Assembly: GCA_043777815.1 (NCBI GenBank)
Contig: JAYWHH010000001.1
Location: forward strand, 228,479-292,478
Direction: 5' to 3'
From: JAXMDS01 sp043777815
Lineage (GTDB): Bacteria; Pseudomonadota; Alphaproteobacteria; Rickettsiales; Rickettsiaceae
DNA length: 64,000 nt
Position 1 is the stretch's first letter. Every line of letters begins with the position of its first letter. A program made the position numbers and the translations under genes. This document shows positions 36,896 to 47,737 of this stretch, piece by piece. The notes under the pieces are model-generated. The model had not been told where the DNA came from, ran no database searches, and worked only from the letters and a program-made list of their open reading frames with translations.

Positions 36896-38155
36896 TTATA
36901 TTTTTCTTCTAGATTTTAGATAAAGAAAAATAAAGATTAAAACTCCCATTAAAGATGTTATTGGAATTAGACTTAAACCAAAAACATATGCTGATTCTTC
37001 AGTAAAATTCAATGATCCTTTAGCTGATGATATCATTGATCCAATTCCGGTGTGAAAAAATGATCCCCCTAACATGTTGAGAGAATTAAGAAGTGCTAAT
37101 ACTATGCCAGTATGCTTGTGATTAAGAATCCGAGCCCCTAAATTTAAAACAACCGTTTGATATGCCGATGCTATACCAAGAAGTATAAACATTAAAAAAG
37201 AATTTCCGCCAAGATTAAACCACAGCAAGCATGACATTAAACCTGTCATAGTGATACCAACTATTGTTAACAGAATATAAGTATTGAACCAAGGTTCTAT
37301 CCAATTTAACAAAGGCGAGCCTATCATTAAGCCCAAAAATATCAGAGAAGTTAAAAAAGCCGCATCTGATTTAGAAATTGCAAACTTATTTACTAAATAT
37401 TCAACTCCCCAAACATCTGCAAATCCTTCTAAAATGCCAACCATAAAAAAATTTGCCATTCCCAATAATAATATTTCATAGGATAAAACAAGCTTAATAG
37501 TGCTTATAAACGTAAGCGGTTTAGAGGCAGATGCTTCGTTTGATACATCATATTTTTTACCTGATTGTAGAAACATCAAAATAACGCCCCCTAAAAATAT
37601 TCCAGCTATTCCAATAAAATTGCTAATTTCTTTGTAAGAATATTGTTCTAGCAATATACTGATTGGTTTTCCACCATAAAGTGCCCCAATCAAACCAAGA
37701 CTAATTGAAACGCCTAAAGCTTTACCATACAAATCTTTTGTAAACCAGTCTGAAATGACTTGTGAGATTCCCATAATACCAGCTGCTGAAGCAGAGCCAA
37801 TCATAAATCTTGCAAAACAACCAATATAAAAATTATTAGTAGTAGAAAAAACCATCATCATAATTCCACATATTACTGCAAAAAGAGAAACAATTGATCT
37901 GGTTCCATATTTATGAACTAACATAGCGGTAGGAATTTGCATAATAGCATATCCATAATAATAAAATGAAGCCATAATGCCATATTGAGTAGCGTTAATT
38001 TGCATATCTTTCATTAAATCTTCCATAATTAAACCCATCCATATTCTTGGAATAAATTGGTAAAAAAAGAAACTAATTACTAGCAATAGCATTAAGTAAG
38101 ATCGAGAAGAATTCAATTTCCTAGATGGATCTACAAATTCATTAATTATTGTCAT
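36896..38155 (-). CDS. Major facilitator superfamily transporter
   Basis: A 419-residue, 12-helix inner membrane carrier. The loop between helices 2 and 3 reads LVHKYGTRSIVSLFAV (the G-x-R motif of MFS). MGISQVISDWFTKDLYGKALGVSISLGLIGALYG resembles the helix 4-5 region of the anion:cation/organophosphate groups. Intracellular Rickettsiales use many such carriers to import host metabolites. The substrate cannot be named from the sequence. It lies upstream of ctaB on the same strand. Confidence 0.88.
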   Translation of the reverse strand: MTIINEFVDPSRKLNSSRSYLMLLLVISFFFYQFIPRIWMGLIMEDLMKDMQINATQYGIMASFYYYGYAIMQIPTAMLVHKYGTRSIVSLFAVICGIMMMVFSTTNNFYIGCFARFMIGSASAAGIMGISQVISDWFTKDLYGKALGVSISLGLIGALYGGKPISILLEQYSYKEISNFIGIAGIFLGGVILMFLQSGKKYDVSNEASASKPLTFISTIKLVLSYEILLLGMANFFMVGILEGFADVWGVEYLVNKFAISKSDAAFLTSLIFLGLMIGSPLLNWIEPWFNTYILLTIVGITMTGLMSCLLWFNLGGNSFLMFILLGIASAYQTVVLNLGARILNHKHTGIVLALLNSLNMLGGSFFHTGIGSMISSAKGSLNFTEESAYVFGLSLIPITSLMGVLIFIFLYLKSRRKI

Positions 38156-38206
38156 ATTAAATGCACAAAATATTGACTAATTTTACCTCAATTTCTAAAA
38201 TCTTGT

Positions 38207-38316
38207 CAGTTTTGTTGGATGGAATTTTAAAAACGGGATTTCAATTCAGTTTTGTTGGATGGAATTTCAAAAACAGAATTTCAACTGGGTGGAATTTCAA
38301 AAACGTAATTTCAAAA
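38207..38316. repeat. 40-bp tandem repeat reaching into the mraY stop codon
   Basis: Unit cagttttgttggatggaatt... lies at 38207-38246 and 38247-38286. A third partial copy (38287-38316) shares ggtggaatttcaaaaac..aatttcaaaa and includes the mraY stop (tca at 38311-38313, minus-strand TGA). Confidence 0.85.
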
Positions 38317-39516
38317 GTAGGAATATAAAATGACTCCTAAGAGTATTAGGCAATATATAAACCCTAATATAAAAAACAACCAGAGGGAAAAATATAATAA
38401 AAAACCCATTATCATAGTTCCACCGCTTATTATCCAAAAACCATTCACTATGAAGTTTTCTGAAAATCCAGATGCTTCGTAATGATGGTGCAATGGTGCT
38501 ATTTTAAATACTCTTTTGCCTCTAGTTTTGAAGCTAATCACCTGTATTATCACAGATAAAGTCTCTACTAAAAAAATAAACCCAACTATGATCATCAAAA
38601 TTTCTACCTTACAACACACCGCTAGTCCTCCTATCAAGCCGCCCAATGCCAAGCTACCACAGTCACCCATAAAAATTTTTGCTGGCGCTTTGTTAAAAAA
38701 CAGAAACCCAATACAGCCTGCTATGACAATACCAACGAATGTCCGAATATTAGTAAATTGAAAATTTATGCGGAGGCGTTCTGCTTTAGTGAATTTAATA
38801 TGACCAACTCCTAATCTATCCAGAATGTCTGTATATTCATTTAGATCTTGCATGTTGGTAGATATTATGAGGGCTATAAAGATTAAAGAAAATATTATTG
38901 GCATAGTAACTAAACCATCAAGACCATCTGTTAAATTGACAGAATTAGCTAAGCTTACTATAACTAAGATAGCAAAAGGCATAAACCAATAACCAATATC
39001 TATACTGAAACCATCTGCAATTCTTAACTGTGTTGATGATGCCCACTTGCCATAATCTAATTGAAGAATATACAAAAAGCAATATGCCACTATTACTTCA
39101 CAAAATAATTTATATTTGCCGCTAAAGCCATATTTGCTTACTTTTTTTACTTTTAGAACGTCATCTATTAAACCTATGAAAAAATATCCTAATAAAAGAA
39201 ATAAAAATGATCTTATGGCAACAAAGTCGCACAGTATCAAGCTGAAAATTACAACAAAACTAACAATTAGAACGCCTCCCATTGATGGAATGTTGCTTTT
39301 TTTTTCATGATTTGGTAAATCTAGTCTAGAATCCCTAGGCTTGTTCTGTAATTTGGCTAAAATATTTATTGATTTATTTCCTAATAAAAAAAATAAAGCT
39401 AAGCCAATTAAAATTACATAATTGTTTATTAAGTATTGATCCACTAGCACAGTGCACACTACGCCTATAAGCAAAATAAAAATTATCAAATCCCTCATAT
39501 AAAATCTATTAATCAC
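38311..39516 (-). CDS. mraY: Phospho-N-acetylmuramoyl-pentapeptide transferase
   Basis: Inner membrane enzyme that makes lipid I from UDP-MurNAc-pentapeptide and undecaprenyl phosphate. About ten helices. PSMGGVLIV follows the N-terminal cytosolic loop; the catalytic Asp pair is in GLIDDVLKV; NLTDGLDGL and FMGDCGSLALGG carry the nucleotide-site residues; APLHHHYEASGFSE is the HHHxE loop special to MraY. The 401 residues include an additional loop (EYTDILDRLGVGHIKF). It is not in an mra/dcw cluster here, while murC is 13 kb away. Confidence 0.96.
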   Translation of the reverse strand: MINRFYMRDLIIFILLIGVVCTVLVDQYLINNYVILIGLALFFLLGNKSINILAKLQNKPRDSRLDLPNHEKKSNIPSMGGVLIVSFVVIFSLILCDFVAIRSFLFLLLGYFFIGLIDDVLKVKKVSKYGFSGKYKLFCEVIVAYCFLYILQLDYGKWASSTQLRIADGFSIDIGYWFMPFAILVIVSLANSVNLTDGLDGLVTMPIIFSLIFIALIISTNMQDLNEYTDILDRLGVGHIKFTKAERLRINFQFTNIRTFVGIVIAGCIGFLFFNKAPAKIFMGDCGSLALGGLIGGLAVCCKVEILMIIVGFIFLVETLSVIIQVISFKTRGKRVFKIAPLHHHYEASGFSENFIVNGFWIISGGTMIMGFLLYFSLWLFFILGFIYCLILLGVILYSYF

Positions 39517-39807
39517 AATTAATATTATGATACTTGAAGGCTCATAAGATTACAAAATAAATTGCAACTACAATATAAAAATTGCAAGTAATGCAAATCT
39601 ACAAAATAATCGAGATTTAAAACCAAAGTAGTGTAATTTATCCAGATTTAACACCAAGGTCACTATATAAAGCTCAAATCAATATTAGAAGAAAATTAAC
39701 ACGTAATGTATAAAAAGAGAGAATCAATAGCGGATGGCTCGATAATATTTTGAGATTTATTGAAAATTAAATTAAATACATCTCATAAACATGAACGTTT
39801 ATATTAT

Positions 39808-40266
39808 TTAAGCGGCAGATGATTTTTCAGGTGCGGGAGCTGGCTCAGCTATGTTTTGAGATCTATTGTTGTTGATAGTAACATCTACTGCGCTAGCATT
39901 TTCAGCTACTACAAAAGACTTAAATAAATCTGACGGTGCAAAATCAACTTTATCTACTTTTTGCAATAAATGTCTAATGATTTCTTGTGATAAACTCAAC
40001 TTTCTTTTAAGTTCGTTTAAGCATTCATTGTTATTAGCTTCAAATCCAAAGATCATGTAATTGCCTTTAGTATTTTTTTTAATAGGATAAGCCAAACTCT
40101 TAAGTCCAATGTATCTAATATTTTTTTCCTCTATTTTACCATCATAAGAAGTTATTAGGGACATTAAGTCTTTCTTAATATTTTCTAAATCAACTGATGA
40201 GATATCCTGCCTCAATATACAAACTAACTCATAAAAGCGACCATTTCTCGTATTTGCAATTTCCAT
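39808..40266 (-). CDS. rpsF: 30S ribosomal protein S6
   Basis: Binds 16S rRNA central domain with S18. The matching stretch is FYELVCILRQDIS, then GLKSLAYPIKKNTKGNYMIFGFEAN (canonical G.R.LAYPI.K...G.Y), then IIRHLLQKVD. 152 residues, with a C-terminal Ala/Pro/Ser-rich tail beyond the usual 100-130. The usual neighbours rpsR and rplI are not beside it; the downstream minus-strand gene is mraY. Confidence 0.95.
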   Translation of the reverse strand: MEIANTRNGRFYELVCILRQDISSVDLENIKKDLMSLITSYDGKIEEKNIRYIGLKSLAYPIKKNTKGNYMIFGFEANNNECLNELKRKLSLSQEIIRHLLQKVDKVDFAPSDLFKSFVVAENASAVDVTINNNRSQNIAEPAPAPEKSSAA

Positions 40267-40476
40267 TGTTATTTTTAAATAAAGTTAAAGTGAAATATTA
40301 TTCCTCCAGCCTTTGGAGAAAATACTTGCTATGACTATTATACTGTAAGTTACAGTCATTCCAAAATCACTTTTTTCCGTTTTAATAACATCAAAATTAC
40401 ACAAATTTAGGCTATATATAGCTGAAAAATAAGCGTTTTCTAAAGTGAAAAAAGATATATAAATCTAAAAAGCATA

Positions 40477-40495
40477 TCAGAAACATGCTTTCTGA
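40477..40495 (-). terminator. Possible terminator downstream of rpsD
   Basis: A perfect 7-bp stem tcagaaa/tttctga with a 5-base loop lies about 100 bases past the rpsD stop. On the minus strand a run of five T follows 5 bases after the stem, so function is uncertain. The rest of the rpsF-rpsD spacer (40267-40597) shows no gene. Confidence 0.35.
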
Positions 40496-40597
40496 ACTGT
40501 TTGAATATAGTTAGAAACTTGATCAATCTATAATCAAAGCTTGCATGTTTATCAATCTATTTTGACAAGATTTTTAAAAATCTAATCAATTGAAAAA

Positions 40598-41233
40598 TTA
40601 TTTACGATAAAATAACTTTACGCTTGATAAGTCTGGAGTGAAAGGCAATACTACTTGTGAAGATGTAGGGTAAAACTTAAATTTGATAGTTAGTTTATCT
40701 TCATCAATTTCTAAATATTCTGGAGCTTTTATTTTTTTACTCATATCTTGATAACTATTTCTTACAAGACTTTTTGAAGCATCTCTTTCAACACAAGAAA
40801 CTACGTCTCCAGGCTTAAGTTGATAACTAGCAATATTCATTTTTTTATCATTAATCATAAAATGCTTATGTGATATGAATTGTCTAGCAGCAAAAATACT
40901 TGGAGCAAAACCAGATTTATAAACTATATTAGTAAATCTTGATTCTAGTGCTTGAATAAAGTTTTCACTTTTTATACCTTTGCGCTTAGTGTTAGCTTTT
41001 ATAAAAGCATTCTTGAATTGTTTTTCTTGCATTCCATAGTGCAACTTGATTCTTTGCTTTGCTTCTAGTTGTAACCCATAAGCAGATTTAGATATGGTGT
41101 TAGCACCATGTTGTCCTGGGCGAGAGTTCCTTCTAGAGTAAGTATCTTTTGCAGTATTCCACAACTGCGATCTCAAAGATCTGATTGCTTTGAATTTTGG
41201 AGTATATCGTTTATTACGAGCGTTTGATGACAC
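40598..41233 (-). CDS. rpsD: 30S ribosomal protein S4
   Basis: Primary 16S rRNA binder and assembly initiator of the 30S subunit. YSRRNSRPGQHG (about 32-43) and LQLEAKQRIKLHYGMQEKQF are S4 signatures. The S4 RNA-binding domain reads LESRFTNIVYKSGFAPSIFAARQFISHKHFMINDKKMNIASYQLKPGDVV. The 211 residues are standard. It is divergent from mlaE with 163 bases between. Confidence 0.97.
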   Translation of the reverse strand: MSSNARNKRYTPKFKAIRSLRSQLWNTAKDTYSRRNSRPGQHGANTISKSAYGLQLEAKQRIKLHYGMQEKQFKNAFIKANTKRKGIKSENFIQALESRFTNIVYKSGFAPSIFAARQFISHKHFMINDKKMNIASYQLKPGDVVSCVERDASKSLVRNSYQDMSKKIKAPEYLEIDEDKLTIKFKFYPTSSQVVLPFTPDLSSVKLFYRK

Positions 41234-41396
41234 AGATTTCTTAGTTTAAATAAATCTAATTTTATCACATTGAGTAAATTCAAATCAAGCATTGATATCT
41301 AAACTATACACAAACTTAGGTATAGTTGCTGATAATAATCTTAAAATTTGTTTGTATTTGTTATAATGATTCTTATCTACCAATATTTGGCACAAT

Positions 41397-42197
41397 ATGT
41401 TTTGGATGACACAACTGGGAAAAGCGACTATAAAATTTTTTAAAGATTTATATTCAAGTTTAATTGATTTTATATTACATATATTTAGGTTTTGTGGCTT
41501 TAGCGTTATGGCTATAATTTATTTTTTTGAAAAACCAATATATTTAAATATCTTGATTAATCAAATAAAATATTTAGGATTTTTTTCTATTCCTGTAATT
41601 AGCTTAACTGCAATTTTTTCTGGGGCTGTATTGGCTTTGCAAACTTATTATGGAATGGGTGAGTTGTCAGCTCAATCTGCAGTGCCAATGGTTGTCATTT
41701 TATCTCTAGTTAGAGAGCTAGGGCCAGTATTGTCGGGATTAATCTTAGCGGGTAGAGCTGGGGCATTTATAACAGCTGAAATATCAACTATGAAGGTTAC
41801 TGATCAAATAGATGCAATATATACTATGTCTATAGATCCTGTTAAATATTTAGTCACACCTAGAATTATTGCAACATTATTATCTTTGCCATTGCTAGTA
41901 ATAGTCTTCAATGTACTAGGATTTATTGGCGGCTATTCCGTCAGTGTATACCAGTTAAACTTTTCTTCAGGTCAATATATAACTGACAGCTTAGATCATA
42001 TAAAAGCTTTAGACATAATATCTGGATTAATTAAAGCTCTATTTTTTGGCTTGATTATAGGAGCCAATAGTTGCTACAAGGGATATTTTGCTTCTGGTGG
42101 CGCGAGAGGCGTGGGAATAGCTACAACTAATGCTGTAGTAACTTCATCTATCATGATTTTAATTTCTAATTATTTAATCACTAAATGGTTTGTTTAA
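41397..42197 (+). CDS. mlaE: MlaE-family phospholipid ABC transporter permease
   Basis: Inner membrane permease of the Mla/MCE lipid transport system, which helps keep outer membrane lipid asymmetry. It has five or six helices. The family core is FSIPVISLTAIFSGAVLALQ, then VRELGPVLSGLILAGRAGAFITAEI (the conserved EQ-loop-like region), then IDAIYTMSIDPVKYLVTPR and GANSCYKGYFASGGARGVG. The 266 residues fit. The ATPase (mlaF) and MCE protein (mlaD) are not adjacent; the gene following convergently encodes a different ATPase. Confidence 0.93.
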   Translation: MFWMTQLGKATIKFFKDLYSSLIDFILHIFRFCGFSVMAIIYFFEKPIYLNILINQIKYLGFFSIPVISLTAIFSGAVLALQTYYGMGELSAQSAVPMVVILSLVRELGPVLSGLILAGRAGAFITAEISTMKVTDQIDAIYTMSIDPVKYLVTPRIIATLLSLPLLVIVFNVLGFIGGYSVSVYQLNFSSGQYITDSLDHIKALDIISGLIKALFFGLIIGANSCYKGYFASGGARGVGIATTNAVVTSSIMILISNYLITKWFV

Positions 42198-42251
42198 TGT
42201 TTCAATATAAACTCATCAACAATAAAAAATTATTATTGCTAGAATAAGTTT

Positions 42252-42941
42252 TTAATCATGTAAGTGAGAATAAAAGGCTAAAAATTCGCTATTAGCGCTT
42301 ACCTCGCTGGGTTTTCCTTCGCAGCAAATGCGTTTATCTAAATAGATTACTTTATCGGCATATTTCATTACAGTATGTACAGCATGAGATACTATAACAA
42401 AACTTACTCCAAATTGTTTTGTTAATTGAATTATGATTTCGTATAACTTACTTTCTGATTTTAGATCTAAATTTTGATCTGGCTCATCTAAAACAATTAA
42501 ATCGTAACCTTGAACCAAAATTAGAAAAAGCAGTAATTTTTTAAAATTTCCTCCAGAAAGATGTAAAATCTGTATATTTTTTAAATCAGGAATCAAACTT
42601 TTTACAATTTCTAATTTGGCGTTATTTTCTGTTAATCCAGTCTTAGAATTAACTAAATTTATTAGAGAATTAACATCCATAGGAAGATTTTCATTTGGCT
42701 GTATAAATTGAGGCAAATATCCAATTGATTTAAAATCGCTGTTTATTTTTCCAGAATAATCTTTATCTAAATTAGCTATTATTTTAGATAATGTAGTTTT
42801 TCCAGCACCATTCGGGCCAATAATTACATTTATTGAACCAATTTCAATATTGAAAGAAATATTACTTATCAAGTAATCTTTTTGAATTTTTTTAAATATA
42901 AAACGTGAAGTACTAGACTTACTAATATTGATAAGTTTCAT
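42252..42941 (-). CDS. znuC: ZnuC-like metal ABC transporter ATP-binding protein
   Basis: Cytosolic ATPase expected to energise zinc or manganese uptake. Walker A is GPNGAGKT (42-49), Q-loop LPQF, signature LSGGNFKK, Walker B LIVLDEPD and H-loop VSHAVH. The order GYLPQF...LSGG and the C-terminal CCEGKPSEV...FYSHLHD resemble rickettsial ZnuC. 229 residues. Permease and binding protein are not adjacent, as is common in Rickettsiales. It is divergent from the exporter fragment at 42998. Confidence 0.82.
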   Translation of the reverse strand: MKLINISKSSTSRFIFKKIQKDYLISNISFNIEIGSINVIIGPNGAGKTTLSKIIANLDKDYSGKINSDFKSIGYLPQFIQPNENLPMDVNSLINLVNSKTGLTENNAKLEIVKSLIPDLKNIQILHLSGGNFKKLLLFLILVQGYDLIVLDEPDQNLDLKSESKLYEIIIQLTKQFGVSFVIVSHAVHTVMKYADKVIYLDKRICCEGKPSEVSANSEFLAFYSHLHD

Positions 42942-42997
42942 TTTAAGAAGTATAATGGATACACAATATTAAAATACTATAACCTTTAGTATCTTAA

Positions 42998-44002
42998 TTG
43001 TTGCGAAATTCTAAAAATAAGATGCAAAATATTAAAAACAATCATCATCACAATAGCTTTAAGCTATTAAAAAATTTATTACCATATGCAAAAAAACATA
43101 AATATAAGATATTACTAGGATTAGTAGCAATGTTATCTGCAGCTGGAGCCAATATATCAGGTATATATGCAATAAAAATGATTATAGATTTCTTATTCTC
43201 TGATAAATCAAACATCAAATATGTAGTTAGTGTAGTAATTTTGATTTATGGAATAAAAATAGTTGCAGAATACTATCAAAATTATTTGGTTAAATCTATT
43301 GGATTTATTTTAACAAACGAAGTGCAAATAGAATTTTATAAATCAATCTTATTTAACAAACATTCCGATACTATCTTGCCTGAAGAAATATTATCTCGCT
43401 TTGCAAATGATATGCAGGTTATTAGAAGTACTTTTAATGCAATTTTAGTTAATTTTGCGAGAGATATATTATCAATTATATTTCTTATAATATTTATGCT
43501 TGTTAATAACTTTAAGTTAACATGCATCATTTTGTTAGTTTCATTATTACTTTTTATGCCAATGAAAATTATTAGTAAACAAGTAAGACATTTTGCTAAT
43601 AAAACTTATAAAAATAATGCACATTATGTCCAAAAACTAAAAAATATCCTTGATTTACAAGCTAATGGCAATATTTCAAATGAAGAAATGGAAAAATTAT
43701 CTAATTACGCTGAAGAATGTTCCTATAAAGCAAGCGAGCTATATCATCAAAGCATTAGATTTGATTCTTTAATACCATCAACAATGGAACTGTTAAATTG
43801 CGCAATTATATTATCTTTAGTTTGGTTTGGTAAAATTGGAATAGCCTCAGGATCAATTTCGGTTGGCAGTTTAGTGGCTTTTGTTGCAGCTTTTAATTCG
43901 TTTTATAGACCGCTTAAAGGATTACTTACTCGTAACTTTATAATTCAAGATTGTTTATCTAGTATTGCTAGGGTTTTCGAGGTAATTAATAAAAAACCAT
44001 AA
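42998..44002 (+). CDS. ABC exporter transmembrane domain without its ATPase domain (MsbA-like)
   Basis: A 334-residue protein that matches only the six-helix membrane half of an MsbA-type lipid or drug exporter: ISGIYAIKMIIDFLF in the first helices, EEILSRFANDMQVIRSTF (typical intracellular loop 1), and IASGSISVGSLVAFVAAFNSFYRPLKGL before the normal linker. The frame stops at IARVFEVINKKP, exactly where the linker to the nucleotide-binding domain should begin. Only 61 bases separate it from lon, so no ATPase part is left. It is either a truncated gene or a permease that borrows an ATPase. Confidence 0.82.
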   Translation: MLRNSKNKMQNIKNNHHHNSFKLLKNLLPYAKKHKYKILLGLVAMLSAAGANISGIYAIKMIIDFLFSDKSNIKYVVSVVILIYGIKIVAEYYQNYLVKSIGFILTNEVQIEFYKSILFNKHSDTILPEEILSRFANDMQVIRSTFNAILVNFARDILSIIFLIIFMLVNNFKLTCIILLVSLLLFMPMKIISKQVRHFANKTYKNNAHYVQKLKNILDLQANGNISNEEMEKLSNYAEECSYKASELYHQSIRFDSLIPSTMELLNCAIILSLVWFGKIGIASGSISVGSLVAFVAAFNSFYRPLKGLLTRNFIIQDCLSSIARVFEVINKKP

Positions 44003-44063
44003 ACCATACGATTGCTGTCAAGGCATGACTTTTATCATGTTCAACTTCATTTCTTCCTAAACT

Positions 44064-47000
44064 TTACTCATCAGTTTTATTTTTTACTTTTTTTGGCTTT
44101 TTAATGGTTGATTTATCTTTAACCGGTTTTTTAACTATATTGTTAAGTGAATTTTCATCTATTGCATTTGAATTAATTAAATCATCACTGTTATTAGATG
44201 AAGTATCGGATTCAATCTTATTAGATGGAACGTCGGATTCAATCTTATCTTTGGCTACTTCTATATTATTATTTTTTTCTACAGGGTTTTCTTTATCGAA
44301 TTCAATTAAATTAGGATATTTATCCAATTCTAATTCTTTATTAATCCTAGCAAAAACACTTTTATCAATGCCTGAAGTCAATGCTGCTTGTAAAACTTCC
44401 TCTATAGTGCTTACAAATATAAATTTAATGTCATTAGTGTCAAATATCTTTTCTTTTAGTAATTCGTCAACATCTTTTTTATTCTCTTTAGACATAACTA
44501 TCAAATGTAAATCATTTGCTATTGCTGCCAAAGCTTTCTCTTTAATACCACCAATTGCTTTTACTTCTCCTGTTAAAGTTAATTCTCCTGTCATTGCTAT
44601 TTTATGCTTAGTAGTTAAGCCCGTATAGCAAGAGAATAAAGCTGTAGCAAAGGTTATACCAGCTGACGGTCCATCTTTAGGGGTTGATCCATCTGGTACG
44701 TGCACATGGGTATTCCAACGCTTTTGAAATTCTCTTACATTTAATCCATATTTATACATTAGATTCAAAACTACCGCTTTAGCAATTGAAACAGATTCTT
44801 TCATTACATCGCCTTGTCTACCGGTAATTTCTATCTTGCCATCTCCAGAAAGTTTAATACATTCAATTGGCAATACTCCACCGCCATAACTAGAGTAAGA
44901 AAGTCCATTGACTACACCAATGGTATCCATTTTTCTATTTATTCTATCGTTTATTCTAGAATGCCCTAGATGTTTAATTACTTTCTTCATATCGAATTTT
45001 AGTCCAAGGGAATGAAACAATTTACCATTTTTCTTACTATGCATTAGAAGCTTTGCTTTATCACATATTTCTCTTCTACATAGTGACTCTATGCATCTTT
45101 TTAACTCTCTAATACCTAGCTCTCTAGTATATTTTTCTATAATATATTGAACTAACTTTTTGCTAATATGAATATTAACTTTTACTTCTTTGTCTTTAGA
45201 CAAATGCTGTGCATCAGGTGTATCAGGTGTATCAGGTGTATCAGATGCGTCAAGTGCGCCTGAAGTATCTTCTTCGTCAAGTGCGCCTGAAGTTTCTTCA
45301 TCTAAATCCAAAGTTTCTTCATTGTCTAAGGTACTATTGTCATCAGCTGACTCCGAAGCGTCAACCAATTCATCAATTGAATTCATTCCTACATCTTCAA
45401 GTGCGGTGCCTTCACAGTCAGGTATGTTACAGAAATGCAAATTGAATCCATTGCTTAAATCTGGAATTATATACTTTTCTACAATATTTATCTTTTCTTT
45501 TAAGGAATAACCTGATAGTATCAATTTTTCAGTTCTATCCAATAGCGCTTCCGGCATTCTATCTATATAATTTGCTGTCAAGATAAAAATATATTTGGAC
45601 AAATCGATCCTTCCAAAATAATGATCAGTAAAATTTTTATTTTGATTTGGATCTAGCAATTCTAAAAGTGCTGCCGCCACTTCTGGACTGCCTAATTTAT
45701 CTACTTCATCAAGAATAATAACCCCTCCGTCTTTTGTTGGCATTTTGGCAACGCTAGACACGATTTTGCCTGGAAGGGCGCCAACGTAAGTTCTTCTATG
45801 TCCTCTTAGCTCAGCCTCATCTTTTACTCCCCCCATAGGTATTACACAATAATTCCAATTATTAGCTTGAGCAATAGAAATGGCAACAGTAGTTTTTCCA
45901 ACCCCAGGAGGTCCTATTAAGCATAATATTTTTGCATTATTTTTAGCGTTTAGATTTGCATAAGCCAAACTTGCCCAATGTGCAATTACATTACTTTTAA
46001 CTTTATGCATTCCATAATGATGTTTATCTAATCTTTTCCTTACTTCATATGGATCAAAACTATTGAGTGTAGTGTTTGCAGTAGGTTTAACGAAAATTTT
46101 ATATGCTAGCTCTAAAAAGTTAATTATTCCTACTGATTCTGCGGAGCTATAAGGCATTGCGCGAAGTTTAGTAATTTCTACTGCTATTCTTTCTTTTTCT
46201 TCTGGTTCTTTTATATAATCCAACATTTTTCTAAATTTTTCTATTACATTTTCTGAACTATCTCCTAATCTTTTTCTAATTATTTCCATTTTCTTTCTCA
46301 AGATAGCTTTTTGGTAATCTTTTTTTAATTCTTCTTCAGTCTGAGAATTAATAGCTTTTTCGATAGAAATTTCAGCAAGTTTATACTTGATCTCGTCAAT
46401 AATCATTTGGGCTTTTTTGCTAAGCAATGTCTCTTCTAAAACTTTTTGTCCCTTGCTTAAGCGATTAAATGTAACTTCTTCATCTTCAACTTCTTCTGCG
46501 CTAGATGGGTCATCGTTATATATAAATGCAGCTATGATATTAATTTTTCTAGATAAATTAGATTGTCCTGATGCAGTTTTTCTTATTTTTTCCAATTTCT
46601 CTTTTTGATGCGCATGTCTTGTTTCTAGTACTTGCAAATATCTATTAAACTCATTTTGCAATGCTGTTACCACTTTCTTTAATTCATCTTCGTTATCAAT
46701 TACATCTTCTATTATTTCATACTCACACAACTCCTGATAACCAGATACGTTTCTTACTGATTTAATCTTAACTTTCTCTTCACACGTTACAGTTATTTTG
46801 GCTATCATGTTGGAATAATCTATTTCATCAATAGATTTAGTATCTAAATTTCCATTTAAATTAGACTGAATATGAATTTTTCTATTTTCTTGAAGATCAT
46901 CATCGCTTCGAACTTTTGAATCTTGCGTAATATCATTTTGTGAACTAGTATTTTTTTGCGAATCATTATCCAGCTGTATATTGGTATGAAAAAATGTAAT

Positions 47001-47255
47001 GTTATTAACAGTAGCTAACTTAGCAAAGCTATAAACATCATTTATATCATCTTTAGATTTTTGAGCAACTAAACATATTTTATAAGTTTCTGGATCAGCA
47101 TCTGACATTGCTAGCTTAGTTACAGATTTTAGTGAAGTTGGCCTTTGAACTATTATAGACACCGTAGAACCACCAAAAGGAATAGTATTTTTTGTAACTA
47201 TCATTGGGATCGAGGATTTGCAATTTTTCTTATTTGAGGCTTTGGAATATGACAT
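44064..47255 (-). CDS. lon: ATP-dependent protease Lon, enlarged
   Basis: Hexameric AAA+ protease that degrades misfolded and regulatory proteins. The N domain is at about 15-330, Walker A GPPGVGKT at 448-455, Walker B VIILDEVD at 512-519. The protease domain has Ser864 in DGPSAG and Lys907 in GGIKEK, at the same 43-residue spacing as E. coli Ser679/Lys722. At 1063 residues it is far longer than the usual 780-820. Extra segments are a polar insert at about 97-147, an acidic insert at about 612-690 with repeated SGALDEED and DTPDTPDTP inside the AAA lid region, and a Ser/Asp/Lys-rich tail from about 975 with repeated NKIESD. All catalytic blocks are intact. Confidence 0.95.
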   Translation of the reverse strand: MSYSKASNKKNCKSSIPMIVTKNTIPFGGSTVSIIVQRPTSLKSVTKLAMSDADPETYKICLVAQKSKDDINDVYSFAKLATVNNITFFHTNIQLDNDSQKNTSSQNDITQDSKVRSDDDLQENRKIHIQSNLNGNLDTKSIDEIDYSNMIAKITVTCEEKVKIKSVRNVSGYQELCEYEIIEDVIDNEDELKKVVTALQNEFNRYLQVLETRHAHQKEKLEKIRKTASGQSNLSRKINIIAAFIYNDDPSSAEEVEDEEVTFNRLSKGQKVLEETLLSKKAQMIIDEIKYKLAEISIEKAINSQTEEELKKDYQKAILRKKMEIIRKRLGDSSENVIEKFRKMLDYIKEPEEKERIAVEITKLRAMPYSSAESVGIINFLELAYKIFVKPTANTTLNSFDPYEVRKRLDKHHYGMHKVKSNVIAHWASLAYANLNAKNNAKILCLIGPPGVGKTTVAISIAQANNWNYCVIPMGGVKDEAELRGHRRTYVGALPGKIVSSVAKMPTKDGGVIILDEVDKLGSPEVAAALLELLDPNQNKNFTDHYFGRIDLSKYIFILTANYIDRMPEALLDRTEKLILSGYSLKEKINIVEKYIIPDLSNGFNLHFCNIPDCEGTALEDVGMNSIDELVDASESADDNSTLDNEETLDLDEETSGALDEEDTSGALDASDTPDTPDTPDAQHLSKDKEVKVNIHISKKLVQYIIEKYTRELGIRELKRCIESLCRREICDKAKLLMHSKKNGKLFHSLGLKFDMKKVIKHLGHSRINDRINRKMDTIGVVNGLSYSSYGGGVLPIECIKLSGDGKIEITGRQGDVMKESVSIAKAVVLNLMYKYGLNVREFQKRWNTHVHVPDGSTPKDGPSAGITFATALFSCYTGLTTKHKIAMTGELTLTGEVKAIGGIKEKALAAIANDLHLIVMSKENKKDVDELLKEKIFDTNDIKFIFVSTIEEVLQAALTSGIDKSVFARINKELELDKYPNLIEFDKENPVEKNNNIEVAKDKIESDVPSNKIESDTSSNNSDDLINSNAIDENSLNNIVKKPVKDKSTIKKPKKVKNKTDE

Positions 47256-47535
47256 AGAATTAAAAACTTGATTTATGTATTATAAACATTAGATTAAATA
47301 TCACTAAGATATGATTCAAAATTCTTAAGATATTTTATTACTAAATATATTGATTAGATTAGTAAGATTTGGCATCTTATCGTTATATATAGGTATTGTA
47401 ACAAAATTTTTCAATTTGACATTAGATAAACAGCTTCTATGTACATGGTTTAATTAAGTGTGATATTTTTTTAACCACAGGTTTTTTATTTTGACTGTAT
47501 CAAAAAAATATTTTTGCTATGTATTTAAAGCAATT

Positions 47536-47680
47536 ATGACTTTAGAAATCAAATTCAAACTCTAAAACAAAATTATCAAAACTTTAAACTGTAAAAACCT
47601 AATATGACTTTATAAATCAAATTCAAACTCTGAAACAAGATTCAGAAACGAAATTATCAAAACTTTAAACTGTAAAAACC
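47536..47680. repeat. 64-77 bp imperfect tandem duplication upstream of ctaA
   Basis: Copy 1 (47536-47599) and copy 2 (47604-47680) both run from atgacttta.aaatcaaattc to ctttaaactgtaaaaacc. Copy 2 has 13 extra bases (gattcagaaacg region). The rest of 47256-47535 shows no gene. Confidence 0.85.
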
Positions 47681-47737
47681 GAATTGTATCAGGTTTATGA
47701 TACATTTTATTTGATAGCGATTATTATAAGAAAATAT

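Noticed and set aside
44104..45510. Several open frames on the + strand opposite lon
   Set aside because: They arise from the acidic and Ser-rich repeat codons of lon; the lon frame has all motifs.
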